Positions 36,204 through 44,669 of a stretch of 64,000 nt of DNA are shown here, piece after piece. The stretch is from Amycolatopsis regifaucium (GTDB lineage Bacteria > Actinomycetota > Actinomycetes > Mycobacteriales > Pseudonocardiaceae): contig NZ_LQCI01000034.1 of the NCBI RefSeq assembly GCF_001613935.1, positions 721,031 through 785,030 of the forward strand, written 5' to 3'. The stretch's first letter is position 1; the number at the start of each line of letters is the position of its first letter. A program made the translations under genes and the position numbers. The notes under the pieces are model-generated. The model had not been told where the DNA came from and made no database searches. It saw only the letters and a list, made by a program, of their open reading frames with translations.

Positions 36204-37520
36204 ATGTCCATTTTCGGACAGGTTTGGCTGTGGAGTCTGCTGGCGTTCGTCGTCGGGGCGCTGCTCACCTGGCTGGTACTGGTGCTTCCGGCGCGCAAGC
36301 GCATCCGTGAGCTGGAAAGCTCGCTGGCCACCGCGCACGCCGAGACGTCACGGGTCCCGGCCGGGGTGAGCGTCGGCGCGGGGGCAGCGGCGACCGCCGG
36401 CGGGACCGCGTACTTCACGAAGCCGTCGCACGACGAGCTGGACGAGGAGTTCGCGGCCGCCGAGGAACCGAAGCCCGCCTATCCCGAGACTCTCACCGAG
36501 CGTGAGCCCGCGCGACCGTGGACCGAACCGGTCGAGGAGAAGGCACCGGAGCCTGTCGAGGACGTCCAAGAGGACCTCGTCGAGGAGCGGGAGCCCGAGC
36601 CCGAGCACACGCCGCTCGCGACGCGGACCTTCGAGCCCGAAAACGAGTACGAGGCGGAGTACCGCACCGCGCCCGAAGAGGAGCCCGAGCCCGCCGAGCG
36701 GACGCAGTACATCCCGATGACCCCGGCGGAACCCGAGCCCGAGCCGGAGAACCCGTACGCCGCCGCGGCGACCGAGTACCTCCAGCCCGCGTCGCAGCTG
36801 GACGTCGAGCCCGAGCCCGAGCCCCTGCCCGAGCCCGAGCCTCTGCCGACACCGGGCGAGGGACCGTATCGGTCCCGCCTGGAGATGCAGCTGGACCCCG
36901 AGGGCACGGAGACGCAGCCCGAGCCGGTCTCGCTGTTCAGTCCGGCGTCGCGCGTGGACACGGAACAGCCGCCCGTCGAGACCAACTGGTTCGAGCGGGA
37001 AGAAGAGCTGCAGGATCCGCCCGCGTACGCCTTCGGTTCCGACGAAGAAGCGAAGGCCGGTCTCCTCGACTCCGAGCCCGAGACGCCCGCCGAAGCCACG
37101 CAGGTGCTGCCCAAGCGCACCCCGCGGGGCACGGTCCGCGGCGGTTTCGAGCCGCCGCAGCCGATCCAGCCGTCGATGCGGGCCATCGAACGCCGTGAGC
37201 CGGACCTGTCCGGCGGGCAGAGCGGCTCGCTGTTCGAACCCACCGTCCAGCCCGGTGACGCGGTGCCCGCCCCGGAACCCCCGCCCGCGCGGCAGGTCGC
37301 GCCCGCGGTGGAGTCCGTCCCGCCGGGCCCGTTCGGTCCCGGTTCGGCGATGCCGCGGCCGGGCGGTGGCCGTCCCGCCGACGACTTCGGGGTCAAGGCC
37401 AGCGTCACGGCACTGCGGTACTGCACCGAGGATTCGCCCCAGTTCCCGAAGATGGTCGCCGAGGTCTGGTTCCGCACCGCCTCCGACGCCGAGCGCGTGG
37501 GGTTCCGTCCCCTCAGCTAG
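36204..37520 (+). CDS. membrane-anchored Glu/Pro-rich protein with C-terminal sunset-like domain
   Basis: 438-residue protein. One N-terminal transmembrane helix (about 8-30) is followed by a short coiled coil (RKRIRELESSLATAHAE), then about 300 residues very rich in Glu and Pro with many EPEP runs, probably extended. The last 40 residues, from VKASVTALRYCTEDSPQF to AEVWFRTASDAERVGF, resemble a 'sunset' domain. Such a layout suggests a spacer that holds a small C-terminal module away from the membrane. Starts 15 bp after the polyprenyl synthase, so probably cotranscribed. No function known. Confidence 0.7.
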   Translation: MSIFGQVWLWSLLAFVVGALLTWLVLVLPARKRIRELESSLATAHAETSRVPAGVSVGAGAAATAGGTAYFTKPSHDELDEEFAAAEEPKPAYPETLTEREPARPWTEPVEEKAPEPVEDVQEDLVEEREPEPEHTPLATRTFEPENEYEAEYRTAPEEEPEPAERTQYIPMTPAEPEPEPENPYAAAATEYLQPASQLDVEPEPEPLPEPEPLPTPGEGPYRSRLEMQLDPEGTETQPEPVSLFSPASRVDTEQPPVETNWFEREEELQDPPAYAFGSDEEAKAGLLDSEPETPAEATQVLPKRTPRGTVRGGFEPPQPIQPSMRAIERREPDLSGGQSGSLFEPTVQPGDAVPAPEPPPARQVAPAVESVPPGPFGPGSAMPRPGGGRPADDFGVKASVTALRYCTEDSPQFPKMVAEVWFRTASDAERVGFRPLS

Positions 37521-37526
37521 CTATCC

Positions 37527-37579
37527 GCAATGAAGGGGCCTTTCATCGCGAAATTTGCGATGAAAGGCCCCTTCATTGC
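37527..37579. terminator. perfect 23-bp inverted repeat between convergent genes
   Basis: Arms at 37527-37549 and 37557-37579 are perfectly complementary with a 7-nt loop GAAATTT. Each arm contains an ATGAA...TTCAT unit with core GGGGCC, a variant of the elements at 4471 and in nuoG. It lies between the stops of the Glu/Pro-rich protein gene and korB and likely ends both transcripts. Confidence 0.8.
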
Positions 37580-37587
37580 ATTCCTGG

Positions 37588-38655
37588 CTAGCTGACGACG
37601 GTCCAGGTGTCCTTGCCGCGCAGCAACCCCTGCAGGTCGGGCTTGCGGGCGGCCTGGGCCTCCGCGACCTGGGCGCGCGCCTGGTCGTCGTAGGTGGGCC
37701 GCTCGACCTGCCGCAGGATGCCGGTCGGCACGTGGTTCAGGTTCTGGTCGCCGATCCGCGACAGCGCGAACGCGTACGCGGTGTCCTCGATGGTCGGATC
37801 GTGCACGACGAGGTTCTCTTCGCCGATGTTCGCGACCTTCCCGACCTCGAGGCCGCCCCAGCCGCTGCGCGTGACGCCGAATTCGCTCTGCGGGCCGAAC
37901 CTGATCGGCTCACCGGTCCGCAGTGGGATGAGCCTGCTCGCGGCTTCGTCCTTGTCCTTGAGGACCTCGAACGCGCCGTCGTTGAAGATCGGGCAGTTCT
38001 GGTAGATCTCCACCAGCGCCGATCCACGGTGCTTCGCGGCGGCCTCCAGCACCTCGGTCAGGCCCTTGCGGTCCGAGTCGAGCGCGCGGCCCACGAACGA
38101 CGCCTCGGCGCCGATCGCCAGCGAGAGCGGGTTGAACGGGGTGTCGACCGAGCCCATCGGGGTGGACTTGGTGACCATGCCCGGCCCGGACGTCGGCGAG
38201 TACTGGCCCTTGGTCAGGCCGTAGATCCGGTTGTTGAACAGCAGGATCTTGATGTTCACGTTGCGCCGCAACGCGTGGATCAGGTGGTTGCCGCCGATGG
38301 ACAGCGCGTCGCCGTCACCGGTGACGACCCACACCGACAGATCCGGGCGGGCGGTCGCGAGCCCGGTCGCGATCGACGGCGCGCGGCCGTGGATCGAGTG
38401 CATGCCGTAGGTGTTCAGGTAGTACGGGAACCGGGAAGAGCAGCCGATACCCGAGATGAACACGATGTTCTCGCGTTTGAGGCCGAGCGTCGGCAGGAAG
38501 GACTGCACGGCGTTGAGCACGACGTAGTCGCCACAGCCGGGACACCAGCGGACCTCCTGGTCCGACTTGTAGTCCTTCGCCTTCTGCGGCTCGGTTTCGG
38601 TCGGCACGAGGTCCAGGCCGCCGAGGGTGGGAATCCCCAGATCAATCGCGGTCAC
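37588..38655 (-). CDS. korB: 2-oxoacid:ferredoxin oxidoreductase beta subunit
   Basis: Thiamine-diphosphate-binding subunit of a 2-oxoglutarate:ferredoxin oxidoreductase, 355 residues. The motif WCPGCGDYVVL near residue 37 supplies cluster ligands, with a further Cys in GIGCSSRFPYY; the ThDP motif reads GDGDALSIGGNHLIHALRRN. In aerobic actinobacteria this KorAB enzyme converts 2-oxoglutarate to succinyl-CoA in the TCA cycle with ferredoxin as acceptor. GTG start overlaps the korA stop by 4 bp. Substrate is assigned from family knowledge. Confidence 0.93.
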   Translation of the reverse strand: MTAIDLGIPTLGGLDLVPTETEPQKAKDYKSDQEVRWCPGCGDYVVLNAVQSFLPTLGLKRENIVFISGIGCSSRFPYYLNTYGMHSIHGRAPSIATGLATARPDLSVWVVTGDGDALSIGGNHLIHALRRNVNIKILLFNNRIYGLTKGQYSPTSGPGMVTKSTPMGSVDTPFNPLSLAIGAEASFVGRALDSDRKGLTEVLEAAAKHRGSALVEIYQNCPIFNDGAFEVLKDKDEAASRLIPLRTGEPIRFGPQSEFGVTRSGWGGLEVGKVANIGEENLVVHDPTIEDTAYAFALSRIGDQNLNHVPTGILRQVERPTYDDQARAQVAEAQAARKPDLQGLLRGKDTWTVVS

Positions 38656-40559
38656 TTCGCCGCCTCCGTACTGGTGATGATCTCCGTGAACACGCCTTGC
38701 AGCTCCTCGGCCTTGAACGCCATCCCGGCGACCTTCGTGTACGACTTCACATCCACGAGGTACTTCGCCCTCAAGAGCATCGACAGCTGGCCGAGATTCA
38801 TTTCAGGGACGACCACGGTGTCGTACGAACGGAGCACGTCACCGAGATTGCCCGGGAACGGGTTGAGGTGCCGCAGATGCGCCTGCGCGATCGGCATGCC
38901 CTCCTTGCGGACCCGGCGGCACGCGGCGCCGATCGGCCCGTAGGAGGAGCCCCAGCCGAGCGCGAGGACGCGGGCCTTGCCGCCGCTCGGGTCGTCGACG
39001 ACGAGGTCTCCGACGTCGATGCCGTCGATCTTGGCCTGCCGCAGGCGGACCATCTTGTCGTGGTTGTCGGGGTCGTAGGAGATGTGCCCGGTCTTGTCGG
39101 CCTTCTCCAGCCCGCCGATGCGGTGCTGCAGACCGGCGGCGCCCGGCACGGCCCAAGCGCGGGCGAGGGTCTCGGGATCGCGGACATACGGCCAGAATTC
39201 CCCGGAACCGTCTTCGGCATTCGGCTCGGTGGCGAACTCCACCCGCAGGTCCGGCAGGTTCTCGACGTCCGGGATCAGCCACGGCTCCGAGCCGTTCGCG
39301 ATCGCGCCGTCCGACAGCAGGAAGACCGGGGTGCGGTACTTCAGCGCGATCCGCGTGGCCTCCAGCGCCGCCTCGAAGCAGTCCGCGGGGGACAGCGGCG
39401 CGACGATCGGGACCGGCGATTCGCCGTTGCGGCCGAACATCGCCTGCAGCAGATCGGCCTGTTCGGTCTTGGTCGGCAGCCCGGTGGACGGGCCGCCACG
39501 CTGGACGTCGATCACGACCAGCGGCAGTTCCGTCATCACCGCGAGGCCGATGGCTTCGGACTTCAGCGCGACTCCGGGACCGGAGGTCGAGGTGACCCCC
39601 AGCGCGCCGCCGTAGGAGGCACCGAGCGCCGCGCCGATACCGGCGATCTCGTCCTCGGCCTGGAAGGTGAGGATGCCGTAGTTCTTGTGCTTGGACAGCT
39701 CGTGGAGGATGTCCGACGCCGGGGTGATCGGGTACGTGCCGAGCAGGATCTGCAGGCCGGACTGCTGCCCGGCGGCGACCAGCCCGTAGGCCAGCGCGGT
39801 GTTCCCGGTGATCTGGCGGTACGTGCCCTGGTTCAGCTTCGCGGGCGCGACCTCGTACGTGGTGGCGAACGACTCCGTGGTCTCGCCGTAGTTCCAGCCG
39901 GCCCGGAAGGCCAGGATGTTGGCCTCGGCGATGTCGGACTTCTTCGCGAACTTCTCGCGCAGGAATCGTTCGGTGCCCTCGGTCGGCCGGTGGTACATCC
40001 AGGAGAGCAGTCCGAGCGCGAACATGTTCTTCGCGCGTTCGGCGTCTTTTTTGGACAGTCCGGTCTCTTCGAGCGCACCTCTGGTCAACGTCGACATCGC
40101 GACCCGGTGGACTTGATAGGCCGAAAGGGTTTCGTCGTCGAGCGGGTCGTTGTCGTACCCGACCTTGACCAGATTCCGCTTCGTGAACTCGTCGGTGTTG
40201 AGGATGATCGTCCCACCCTGCGGGACGTCGGCGAGGTTCGCCTTGAGCGCCGCGGGGTTCATCGCGACCAGGACGTCCGGCCGGTCGCCCGGCGTCAGGA
40301 TGTCGTAGTCGGCGAAGTGCACCTGAAAGCTCGAGACGCCGGGGATGGTGCCCTGTGGCGCGCGGATCTCCGCGGGGAAGTTCGGCATTGTCGACAGGTC
40401 GTTGCCGAAGGCGGCCGCCTCCGAGGTGAACCTGTCGCCGGTCAGCTGCATACCGTCACCGGAGTCACCGGCGAACCGGATGACCACCCGGTCCAGCTTG
40501 GCGACCTCGGTCGGCCTCACGGCCGCCAAGGAGCCGTTGCCGTTCGCACTCGTGCTCAT
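38652..40559 (-). CDS. korA: 2-oxoacid:ferredoxin oxidoreductase alpha subunit (gamma-alpha fusion)
   Basis: 635-residue catalytic partner of KorB. The N-terminal gamma domain (about 20-200) has RFAGDSGDGMQLTGDRF and the substrate/CoA region PNFPAEIRAPQGT; the alpha pyrimidine-binding domain follows (GTYPITPASDILHELSKH) with the conserved ESEA-like region, and domain II lies at the end. The fused gamma-alpha form is usual in actinobacteria. ATG start, with GGAGAGAGGGA about 12 bp upstream. Translationally coupled to korB. Confidence 0.93.
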   Translation of the reverse strand: MSTSANGNGSLAAVRPTEVAKLDRVVIRFAGDSGDGMQLTGDRFTSEAAAFGNDLSTMPNFPAEIRAPQGTIPGVSSFQVHFADYDILTPGDRPDVLVAMNPAALKANLADVPQGGTIILNTDEFTKRNLVKVGYDNDPLDDETLSAYQVHRVAMSTLTRGALEETGLSKKDAERAKNMFALGLLSWMYHRPTEGTERFLREKFAKKSDIAEANILAFRAGWNYGETTESFATTYEVAPAKLNQGTYRQITGNTALAYGLVAAGQQSGLQILLGTYPITPASDILHELSKHKNYGILTFQAEDEIAGIGAALGASYGGALGVTSTSGPGVALKSEAIGLAVMTELPLVVIDVQRGGPSTGLPTKTEQADLLQAMFGRNGESPVPIVAPLSPADCFEAALEATRIALKYRTPVFLLSDGAIANGSEPWLIPDVENLPDLRVEFATEPNAEDGSGEFWPYVRDPETLARAWAVPGAAGLQHRIGGLEKADKTGHISYDPDNHDKMVRLRQAKIDGIDVGDLVVDDPSGGKARVLALGWGSSYGPIGAACRRVRKEGMPIAQAHLRHLNPFPGNLGDVLRSYDTVVVPEMNLGQLSMLLRAKYLVDVKSYTKVAGMAFKAEELQGVFTEIITSTEAAK

Positions 40560-40766
40560 AGGTCAGGGATTCCCTCTCTCCCGACGTGCGTCGTTCCCCG
40601 GCGTGGCCGGGGATCGGCGTGCCTCGCCCGGCGATGTCGGCCAGGTCACAGATGCCATGTCCCGAGGTTAGTCCTCGGCACACTTCCCAGATTGCCTTAA
40701 AAATGGCCTGGACCTACTCCTCGAGTGGCCTGAGCTCGACGCTGAGCGGGGATTATCCGGTTTATC

Positions 40767-40783
40767 TGTTACCGATGGTAACG
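40767..40783. promoter_or_regulatory. operator-like palindrome upstream of korAB
   Basis: GTTACC-GAT-GGTAAC is a perfect inverted repeat about 210 bp before the korA start. On the reverse strand GATAAT lies just downstream at about 17-18 bp from a TTACCA box, so the palindrome may overlap the korAB promoter. A GTTAAC half-site follows at 40784-40789. The rest of 40560-40850 is an untranslated leader without visible genes. Confidence 0.4.
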
Positions 40784-40850
40784 GTTAACGATGCGCCCCG
40801 ATTGTGAGCCGTATCTCCTTCAAGCGTAGTGAAGTCCGCTCGAGGAACGG

Positions 40851-41603
40851 TCATCGGCCAGTCATGGTGGCCTTGAGCCTGGCGAGCCTTTCGGCGAAAG
40901 CGGGCGCGGTGAGCGACGCCAGCTGCGGCTCGATCTCGGCGTCGACGGCTGCCGAATGTCCGGTCAGCGCGGCCGTGTGCCGAAGCGTGCGCTTTGTCGC
41001 GAGGAGGACGTCACGTGGAGCTTCGACGGCGGGTTGTGCCAGCTCACGGGCGGCCTCGATCAAATCCCCGTCGACGAGGCGGAGCGCGAGCCCGGTTTCG
41101 ACAGCGGCTTCGGCGCCGACGACTTCTCCGAAGAGTGTCATGGCGGCCGCCTTCTGCGGGCCGACGAGCCGCTGGATCATCCACGTCATCCCGCCGCCGG
41201 GATGGATGCCCAAGTCGAGAAATCTGGCCACGAATTTGGCCCGCGGTCCCACGATGCGGACGTCCGCGGCGAGCGCGAGGTTCAATCCGGCGCCGACGGC
41301 GGCGCCGCCGACCGCCGCGATCGTCGGCAGGGAACACCGGGCGACGGAGAGGAAGCCGTCATAGATGGCGCGGAGTCCGTCCTCCCTCGCGCCGGCGAGG
41401 GTGTCGAGGTCCGCGCCCGCGCAGAAGGCGGGTGGCGCACCGGTGACGACCAAAGCGTGGACGCTCTCGTCGGCTTCGGCACGCCCGACGGCGTCGGCGA
41501 GTTGCGCGGACAGGTCGAGGGTCAGCGCATTGCGGGTCGCGGGCGCGTCGATGGTGAGCACGGCGACGCCGCCGTCGTGGCTGGAGCGGATCTGATCGGT
41601 CAC
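40851..41603 (-). CDS. enoyl-CoA hydratase/isomerase family protein
   Basis: Crotonase-fold protein, 250 residues, acting on an acyl-CoA. The oxyanion-hole segments FCAGADLDTLAG (about 60-71) and AAVGGAAVGAGLNLALAADV (about 95-114) are clear. The region of the second catalytic Glu of true hydratases reads FLDLGIHPGGGMTW, so one acid may be absent or shifted and the reaction could be isomerisation or hydrolysis. GTG start at 41603, 12 bp after the Lrp regulator stop, so the two are likely cotranscribed. Confidence 0.85.
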   Translation of the reverse strand: MTDQIRSSHDGGVAVLTIDAPATRNALTLDLSAQLADAVGRAEADESVHALVVTGAPPAFCAGADLDTLAGAREDGLRAIYDGFLSVARCSLPTIAAVGGAAVGAGLNLALAADVRIVGPRAKFVARFLDLGIHPGGGMTWMIQRLVGPQKAAAMTLFGEVVGAEAAVETGLALRLVDGDLIEAARELAQPAVEAPRDVLLATKRTLRHTAALTGHSAAVDAEIEPQLASLTAPAFAERLARLKATMTGR

Positions 41604-41615
41604 GGGTCGAGGGTT

Positions 41616-42062
41616 TCACGCTTCGGGCGTCGGTGGGCGTTCCAACAACCGGGAAAGGACGACGGTGGAGACCGTCCGGTCGACGATCTCCAGTCCGCGC
41701 AACCGCTCCAGCGCGGTCTCCAGGTGGTGGATGTCCGACGCGCGCAGGTGGACGATCGCGTCGGCCGCGCCGGACACGGTGTAGGCGGCGACGACCTCCG
41801 GCAACGGCTCCAGCCGGGCCCGGATCCGGGCCGGGGTGATGTTGCCGTTGCACGTGACCTCGACGAACGCCTCCGTTCCCCAGCCGAGCGCCTCGGGGTC
41901 GACGACCGCGGTGAAGCCGCGCAGAACGCCGGTTTCGAGCAGTCTGTCCACCCGTCGCTTCACCGCGGGCGCGGAAAGACCGACGACTTTCCCGATGTCG
42001 GCGTAGCTGGACCTCGCGTTGGCCATCAGACATGAAACGATTCGCTGGTCGATGGTGTTCAC
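41616..42062 (-). CDS. Lrp/AsnC-family regulator
   Basis: About 148 residues: an AsnC-type winged helix (about 1-60, IDQRIVSCLMANARSSYADI, then GLSAPAVKRRVDRL) and a C-terminal RAM/effector domain. Divergent from the dimethylargininase gene, with about 75 bp between starts; in actinobacteria such pairs control amino-acid catabolism, so it probably regulates that gene. Start is GTG 42062 or TTG 42068; neither has a good ribosome site. Confidence 0.88.
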   Translation of the reverse strand: MNTIDQRIVSCLMANARSSYADIGKVVGLSAPAVKRRVDRLLETGVLRGFTAVVDPEALGWGTEAFVEVTCNGNITPARIRARLEPLPEVVAAYTVSGAADAIVHLRASDIHHLETALERLRGLEIVDRTVSTVVLSRLLERPPTPEA

Positions 42063-42112
42063 ACGCAATGTTTAGCAGGTATACGCGCAGCGAACAGCGA
42101 TTGATTGCGGAA

Positions 42113-42131
42113 TTAGGTGAGCCTTACCCTT
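42113..42131. promoter_or_regulatory. iron-box-like sequence before the dimethylargininase gene
   Basis: TTAGGTGAGCCTTACCCTT agrees with 13 of 19 positions of the DtxR/IdeR iron-box consensus TTAGGTTAGGCTAACCTAA. It lies just before the start codon, where a repressor would block initiation. The match is imperfect and the target gene is not a known iron gene. Confidence 0.3.
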
Positions 42132-42136
42132 CGTGT

Positions 42137-42979
42137 ATGCCGGTACTAGAGCAGCCCCGTGTGCCCACGACGCGCCGCTACCTCATGTGCCCGCCGCGGT
42201 ACTTCGCGGTGGATTACGTCATCAACCCCTGGATGGACCCCACCGTCCCGGTCAGCGTCGACACCGCGATGGCGCAATGGACCGAACTCCGTGACACCTA
42301 CCGACGCTTCGGCCACACCGTCGAGGAGATCGACGCCCAGCCCGGCCTGCCCGACATGGTGTTCGCCGCGAACTCCGGCACCGTCGTCGACGGCCGCGTC
42401 CTCGGCTCCCGGTTCCGCGCCCCGCAGCGCACCGCCGAGGCCGAGCACTTCCGCCGCTGGTTCGTCGAGCACGGCTACCGCGACATCACCATGCCCGAGA
42501 AGATCAACGAGGCTGAAGGTGACTTCGCCTGGACCGGCAAGGTCCTGCTCGCCGGCACCGGCTTCCGGACCGACCCTGCCGCGCACGCCGAAGCGCAGGA
42601 GATCCTCGGCGTCCCCGTCGTCTCGCTGCGGCTGATCGACCCGAGCTACTACCACCTCGACACCGCGCTGTTCGTCCTCGCCGAGGCCACCGACACCACG
42701 TCCGCGCAGATCGCCTACTACCCGGAGGCGTTCTCGGCCGGGTCGCGGAAGGTACTGGAGCGGATGTTCCCGGACGCGGTAATCGCGGACCGGGCCGACG
42801 CCGAGTGCTTTGGGCTGAACGGGGTTTCGGACGGCCGCAACGTCGTCCTGCCGGTCGAAGCGACCGGCTTGGCCGCGCGGCTCACCGAACGCGGCTACGA
42901 GCCGGTTTTCGTGGACATCTCCGAGCTCAGGAAGGCAGGCGGTGGCCCGAAGTGCTGCACCCTGGAGATCCGCAAGTAA
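42137..42979 (+). CDS. ddaH: dimethylargininase (amidinotransferase family)
   Basis: Guanidine-modifying enzyme of the pentein fold, 280 residues, that hydrolyses N-omega-methylated arginine to citrulline and methylamines, or a related guanidino substrate. Catalytic elements are in place: the acidic/substrate motif GLPDMVFAANSG, EGDFAWTG, the His in SYYHLDTALFVL and the C-terminal nucleophile in GGGPKCCTLEIRK (C273 or C274). ATG 42137 (MPVLEQPRVPTTRRYLMC). In other actinobacteria ornithine aminotransferase often follows; it is missing here. Confidence 0.88.
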   Translation: MPVLEQPRVPTTRRYLMCPPRYFAVDYVINPWMDPTVPVSVDTAMAQWTELRDTYRRFGHTVEEIDAQPGLPDMVFAANSGTVVDGRVLGSRFRAPQRTAEAEHFRRWFVEHGYRDITMPEKINEAEGDFAWTGKVLLAGTGFRTDPAAHAEAQEILGVPVVSLRLIDPSYYHLDTALFVLAEATDTTSAQIAYYPEAFSAGSRKVLERMFPDAVIADRADAECFGLNGVSDGRNVVLPVEATGLAARLTERGYEPVFVDISELRKAGGGPKCCTLEIRK

Positions 42980-43073
42980 TCCGTTCGTGGACACCTCGCG
43001 GGATCATGTAACTACTCCATTCGCCAACGCGATTAATCGGGAAACTGACTGACTCGGTCCCGAATGAGGCGCG

Positions 43074-43730
43074 ATGGTGATCCTGGCGATTGGCGGCGTG
43101 GGCAAGCCCGTACGCGTGCTGGATCCAGGCGAAGACGAATCCTGGGTGACCGTCGACCAGCTCGAACGGGTGCTGGACGCGGTGGCCGGGCGTGAGGACA
43201 TCGGCCTGACCTTCGACGACGGCAACGCCTCCGACGTCGAGATCGCGCTGCCCCGGCTGGTCGAACGCGAGCTGACGGCGGAGTTCTTCCCGCTGGCCGG
43301 CCGCATCGGCCAGCGGGGCTTCGTCGACGCCGACGGTCTTCGTGCGCTGGTCGACGCCGGGATGTCGATCGGCTCGCACGGCTGGGAGCACCGCGACTGG
43401 CGGCGGCTCGACGGCAGGCACGCGCGCCGCGAACTCGAAGCGGCGCCGAAACTGCTCGCCGATCTGAGCGGCGAACCCGTGCGGTCGTACGCGCCGCCGT
43501 TCGGCGCCTACGACCGACGGGTGCTCAAGCGGCTCCGGTGCTCCGGCGCGACGAGGGTTTACACGACCGAAGGCGGCGCGGCGTCGCGTGACGGCTGGCT
43601 GCAGCCGCGGACAGGGATCCGGCACGACGTCGATCAGGAGTGGATCGACGGCGTGCTCGGTGACCGGGACGGCCTGTACCGCCGAGCGGGACGGTTCGTG
43701 GCGCGGGTCGCCAGGCTTGCCCGCTTTTGA
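43074..43730 (+). CDS. polysaccharide deacetylase family protein
   Basis: NodB-homology carbohydrate esterase (CE4-like), 218 residues. TFDDG (about 46-50) with its catalytic/metal Asp pair, SHGWEH (metal His pair, about 99-104) and the distal APPFGAYDRRVL are visible. No signal peptide or membrane helix is seen, which suggests a cytosolic enzyme or one missing an N-terminal extension. ATG with GAGG four bases upstream. It precedes the chitosanase gene by 117 bp; acting on chitin- or GlcNAc-containing polymers would suit that neighbour, but this is inference. Confidence 0.82.
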   Translation: MVILAIGGVGKPVRVLDPGEDESWVTVDQLERVLDAVAGREDIGLTFDDGNASDVEIALPRLVERELTAEFFPLAGRIGQRGFVDADGLRALVDAGMSIGSHGWEHRDWRRLDGRHARRELEAAPKLLADLSGEPVRSYAPPFGAYDRRVLKRLRCSGATRVYTTEGGAASRDGWLQPRTGIRHDVDQEWIDGVLGDRDGLYRRAGRFVARVARLARF

Positions 43731-43812
43731 CCGGTTTTCATTGAATAGTGGGAAAACAACACCCTGACAGCCCTTGAGAGCGGTCATTGACGGCGGCATC
43801 CTGAGCGTCCTG

Positions 43813-43829
43813 AGTAAGGAAGTCTTACT
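43813..43829. promoter_or_regulatory. palindrome upstream of the chitosanase gene
   Basis: AGTAAG-GAAGT-CTTACT is a perfect 6-bp inverted repeat about 20 bp before the start codon. Actinobacterial chitosanase genes are known to be controlled by the ROK-family repressor CsnR through a palindromic operator; this sequence has the right kind of place and symmetry but is not a clear match. Confidence 0.35.
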
Positions 43830-43847
43830 AACTAAGGGGTGCATGGC

Positions 43848-44525
43848 ATGCGGAAGTTACTCCTGTTCTCGACGATGGTGCTGGCCGCAGGACTGACCCC
43901 CGCGGCGATGGCCGCGGCTTCACCGGCTCCGGTCTCGGTGCAGGCGGGTCCGACCGCGCAGCAGCTGCTCGCGAAGACCACCAGCTGCAAACAGATCTCG
44001 AACGGCAAGTACAAGACCGACGACGAAACCGGCCGGACCGTCGCGGTCTGCGACGCGGGAAGCGCCGTGTTCTGGAAGGCCGACATGGACATCGACTGCG
44101 ACGGGCAGCCGACGCCGCGATGCAACAAGACCACCGACCCGTGGTTCCAGGACGGCACCGCGTACCCGCGCTCCGACGGCAAGGCACTGATCGCCGACCA
44201 GACGCCCTACGTCGTCGTGCCGAGCATCAGCAGCACTTGGAACTTCGAGAAGTCCGGCCTCAAGGGCGCCGGCTCGTGCGCGGTGGTCTACAACAACAAG
44301 GTGCTCTACACCGTCATCGGTGACACGGGCCCGAACGACATCATCGGCGAGGCGTCCTACGCGACCGCGAAGGCGCTGGGCATCAACCCGGACCCGAAGA
44401 ACGGCGGCGTCGACTCGGGCGTGACCTACATCTGCTTCAAGAACTCGAAGGTGTCGCCGATCGAGGACCACGGCAAGTCGACTTCGGTGGGAGAGGGCCT
44501 GGCGGCCAAGTTCGTCGAGGGCTGA
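43848..44525 (+). CDS. secreted GH75-type chitosanase
   Basis: 225-residue exported endo-chitosanase of glycoside hydrolase family 75. Signal peptide MRKLLLFSTMVLAAGLTPAA is cut near residue 27. Family segments are YKTDDETGRTVAVCDAG, FWKADMDIDCDGQPT, and VIGDTGPNDIIGEASYA with the conserved acidic residues. Cysteines are spaced for disulfides. ATG 43848 is preferred: AAGGGG lies 8 bp upstream, while GTG 43839 would add three residues. It would hydrolyse chitosan outside the cell. Confidence 0.88.
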   Translation: MRKLLLFSTMVLAAGLTPAAMAAASPAPVSVQAGPTAQQLLAKTTSCKQISNGKYKTDDETGRTVAVCDAGSAVFWKADMDIDCDGQPTPRCNKTTDPWFQDGTAYPRSDGKALIADQTPYVVVPSISSTWNFEKSGLKGAGSCAVVYNNKVLYTVIGDTGPNDIIGEASYATAKALGINPDPKNGGVDSGVTYICFKNSKVSPIEDHGKSTSVGEGLAAKFVEG

Positions 44526-44558
44526 CCGGCGGGGACAGCGGCGCGGGGTGGGCGTGGG

Positions 44559-44660
44559 GCAAGTTGGTCGTGAGTGGCGATTTGGGTTCTAACCCGAATC
44601 GTCACTCACGACCACCTGTACCGACCCCCTCACCGCCGCCCCCTCTTCCTCCCCTCCCTG
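44559..44660. repeat. palindromic block, copy 1
   Basis: Contains an inverted repeat with 23-nt arms (44566-44588 and 44591-44613, two mismatched positions, loop CT) followed by a pyrimidine-rich tail. The whole block recurs at 45786-45895 in the same orientation, on the other side of the AbiEi-like gene. This copy lies between convergent gene ends and may act as a terminator. Confidence 0.8.
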
Positions 44661-44669
44661 CCCCGCACC

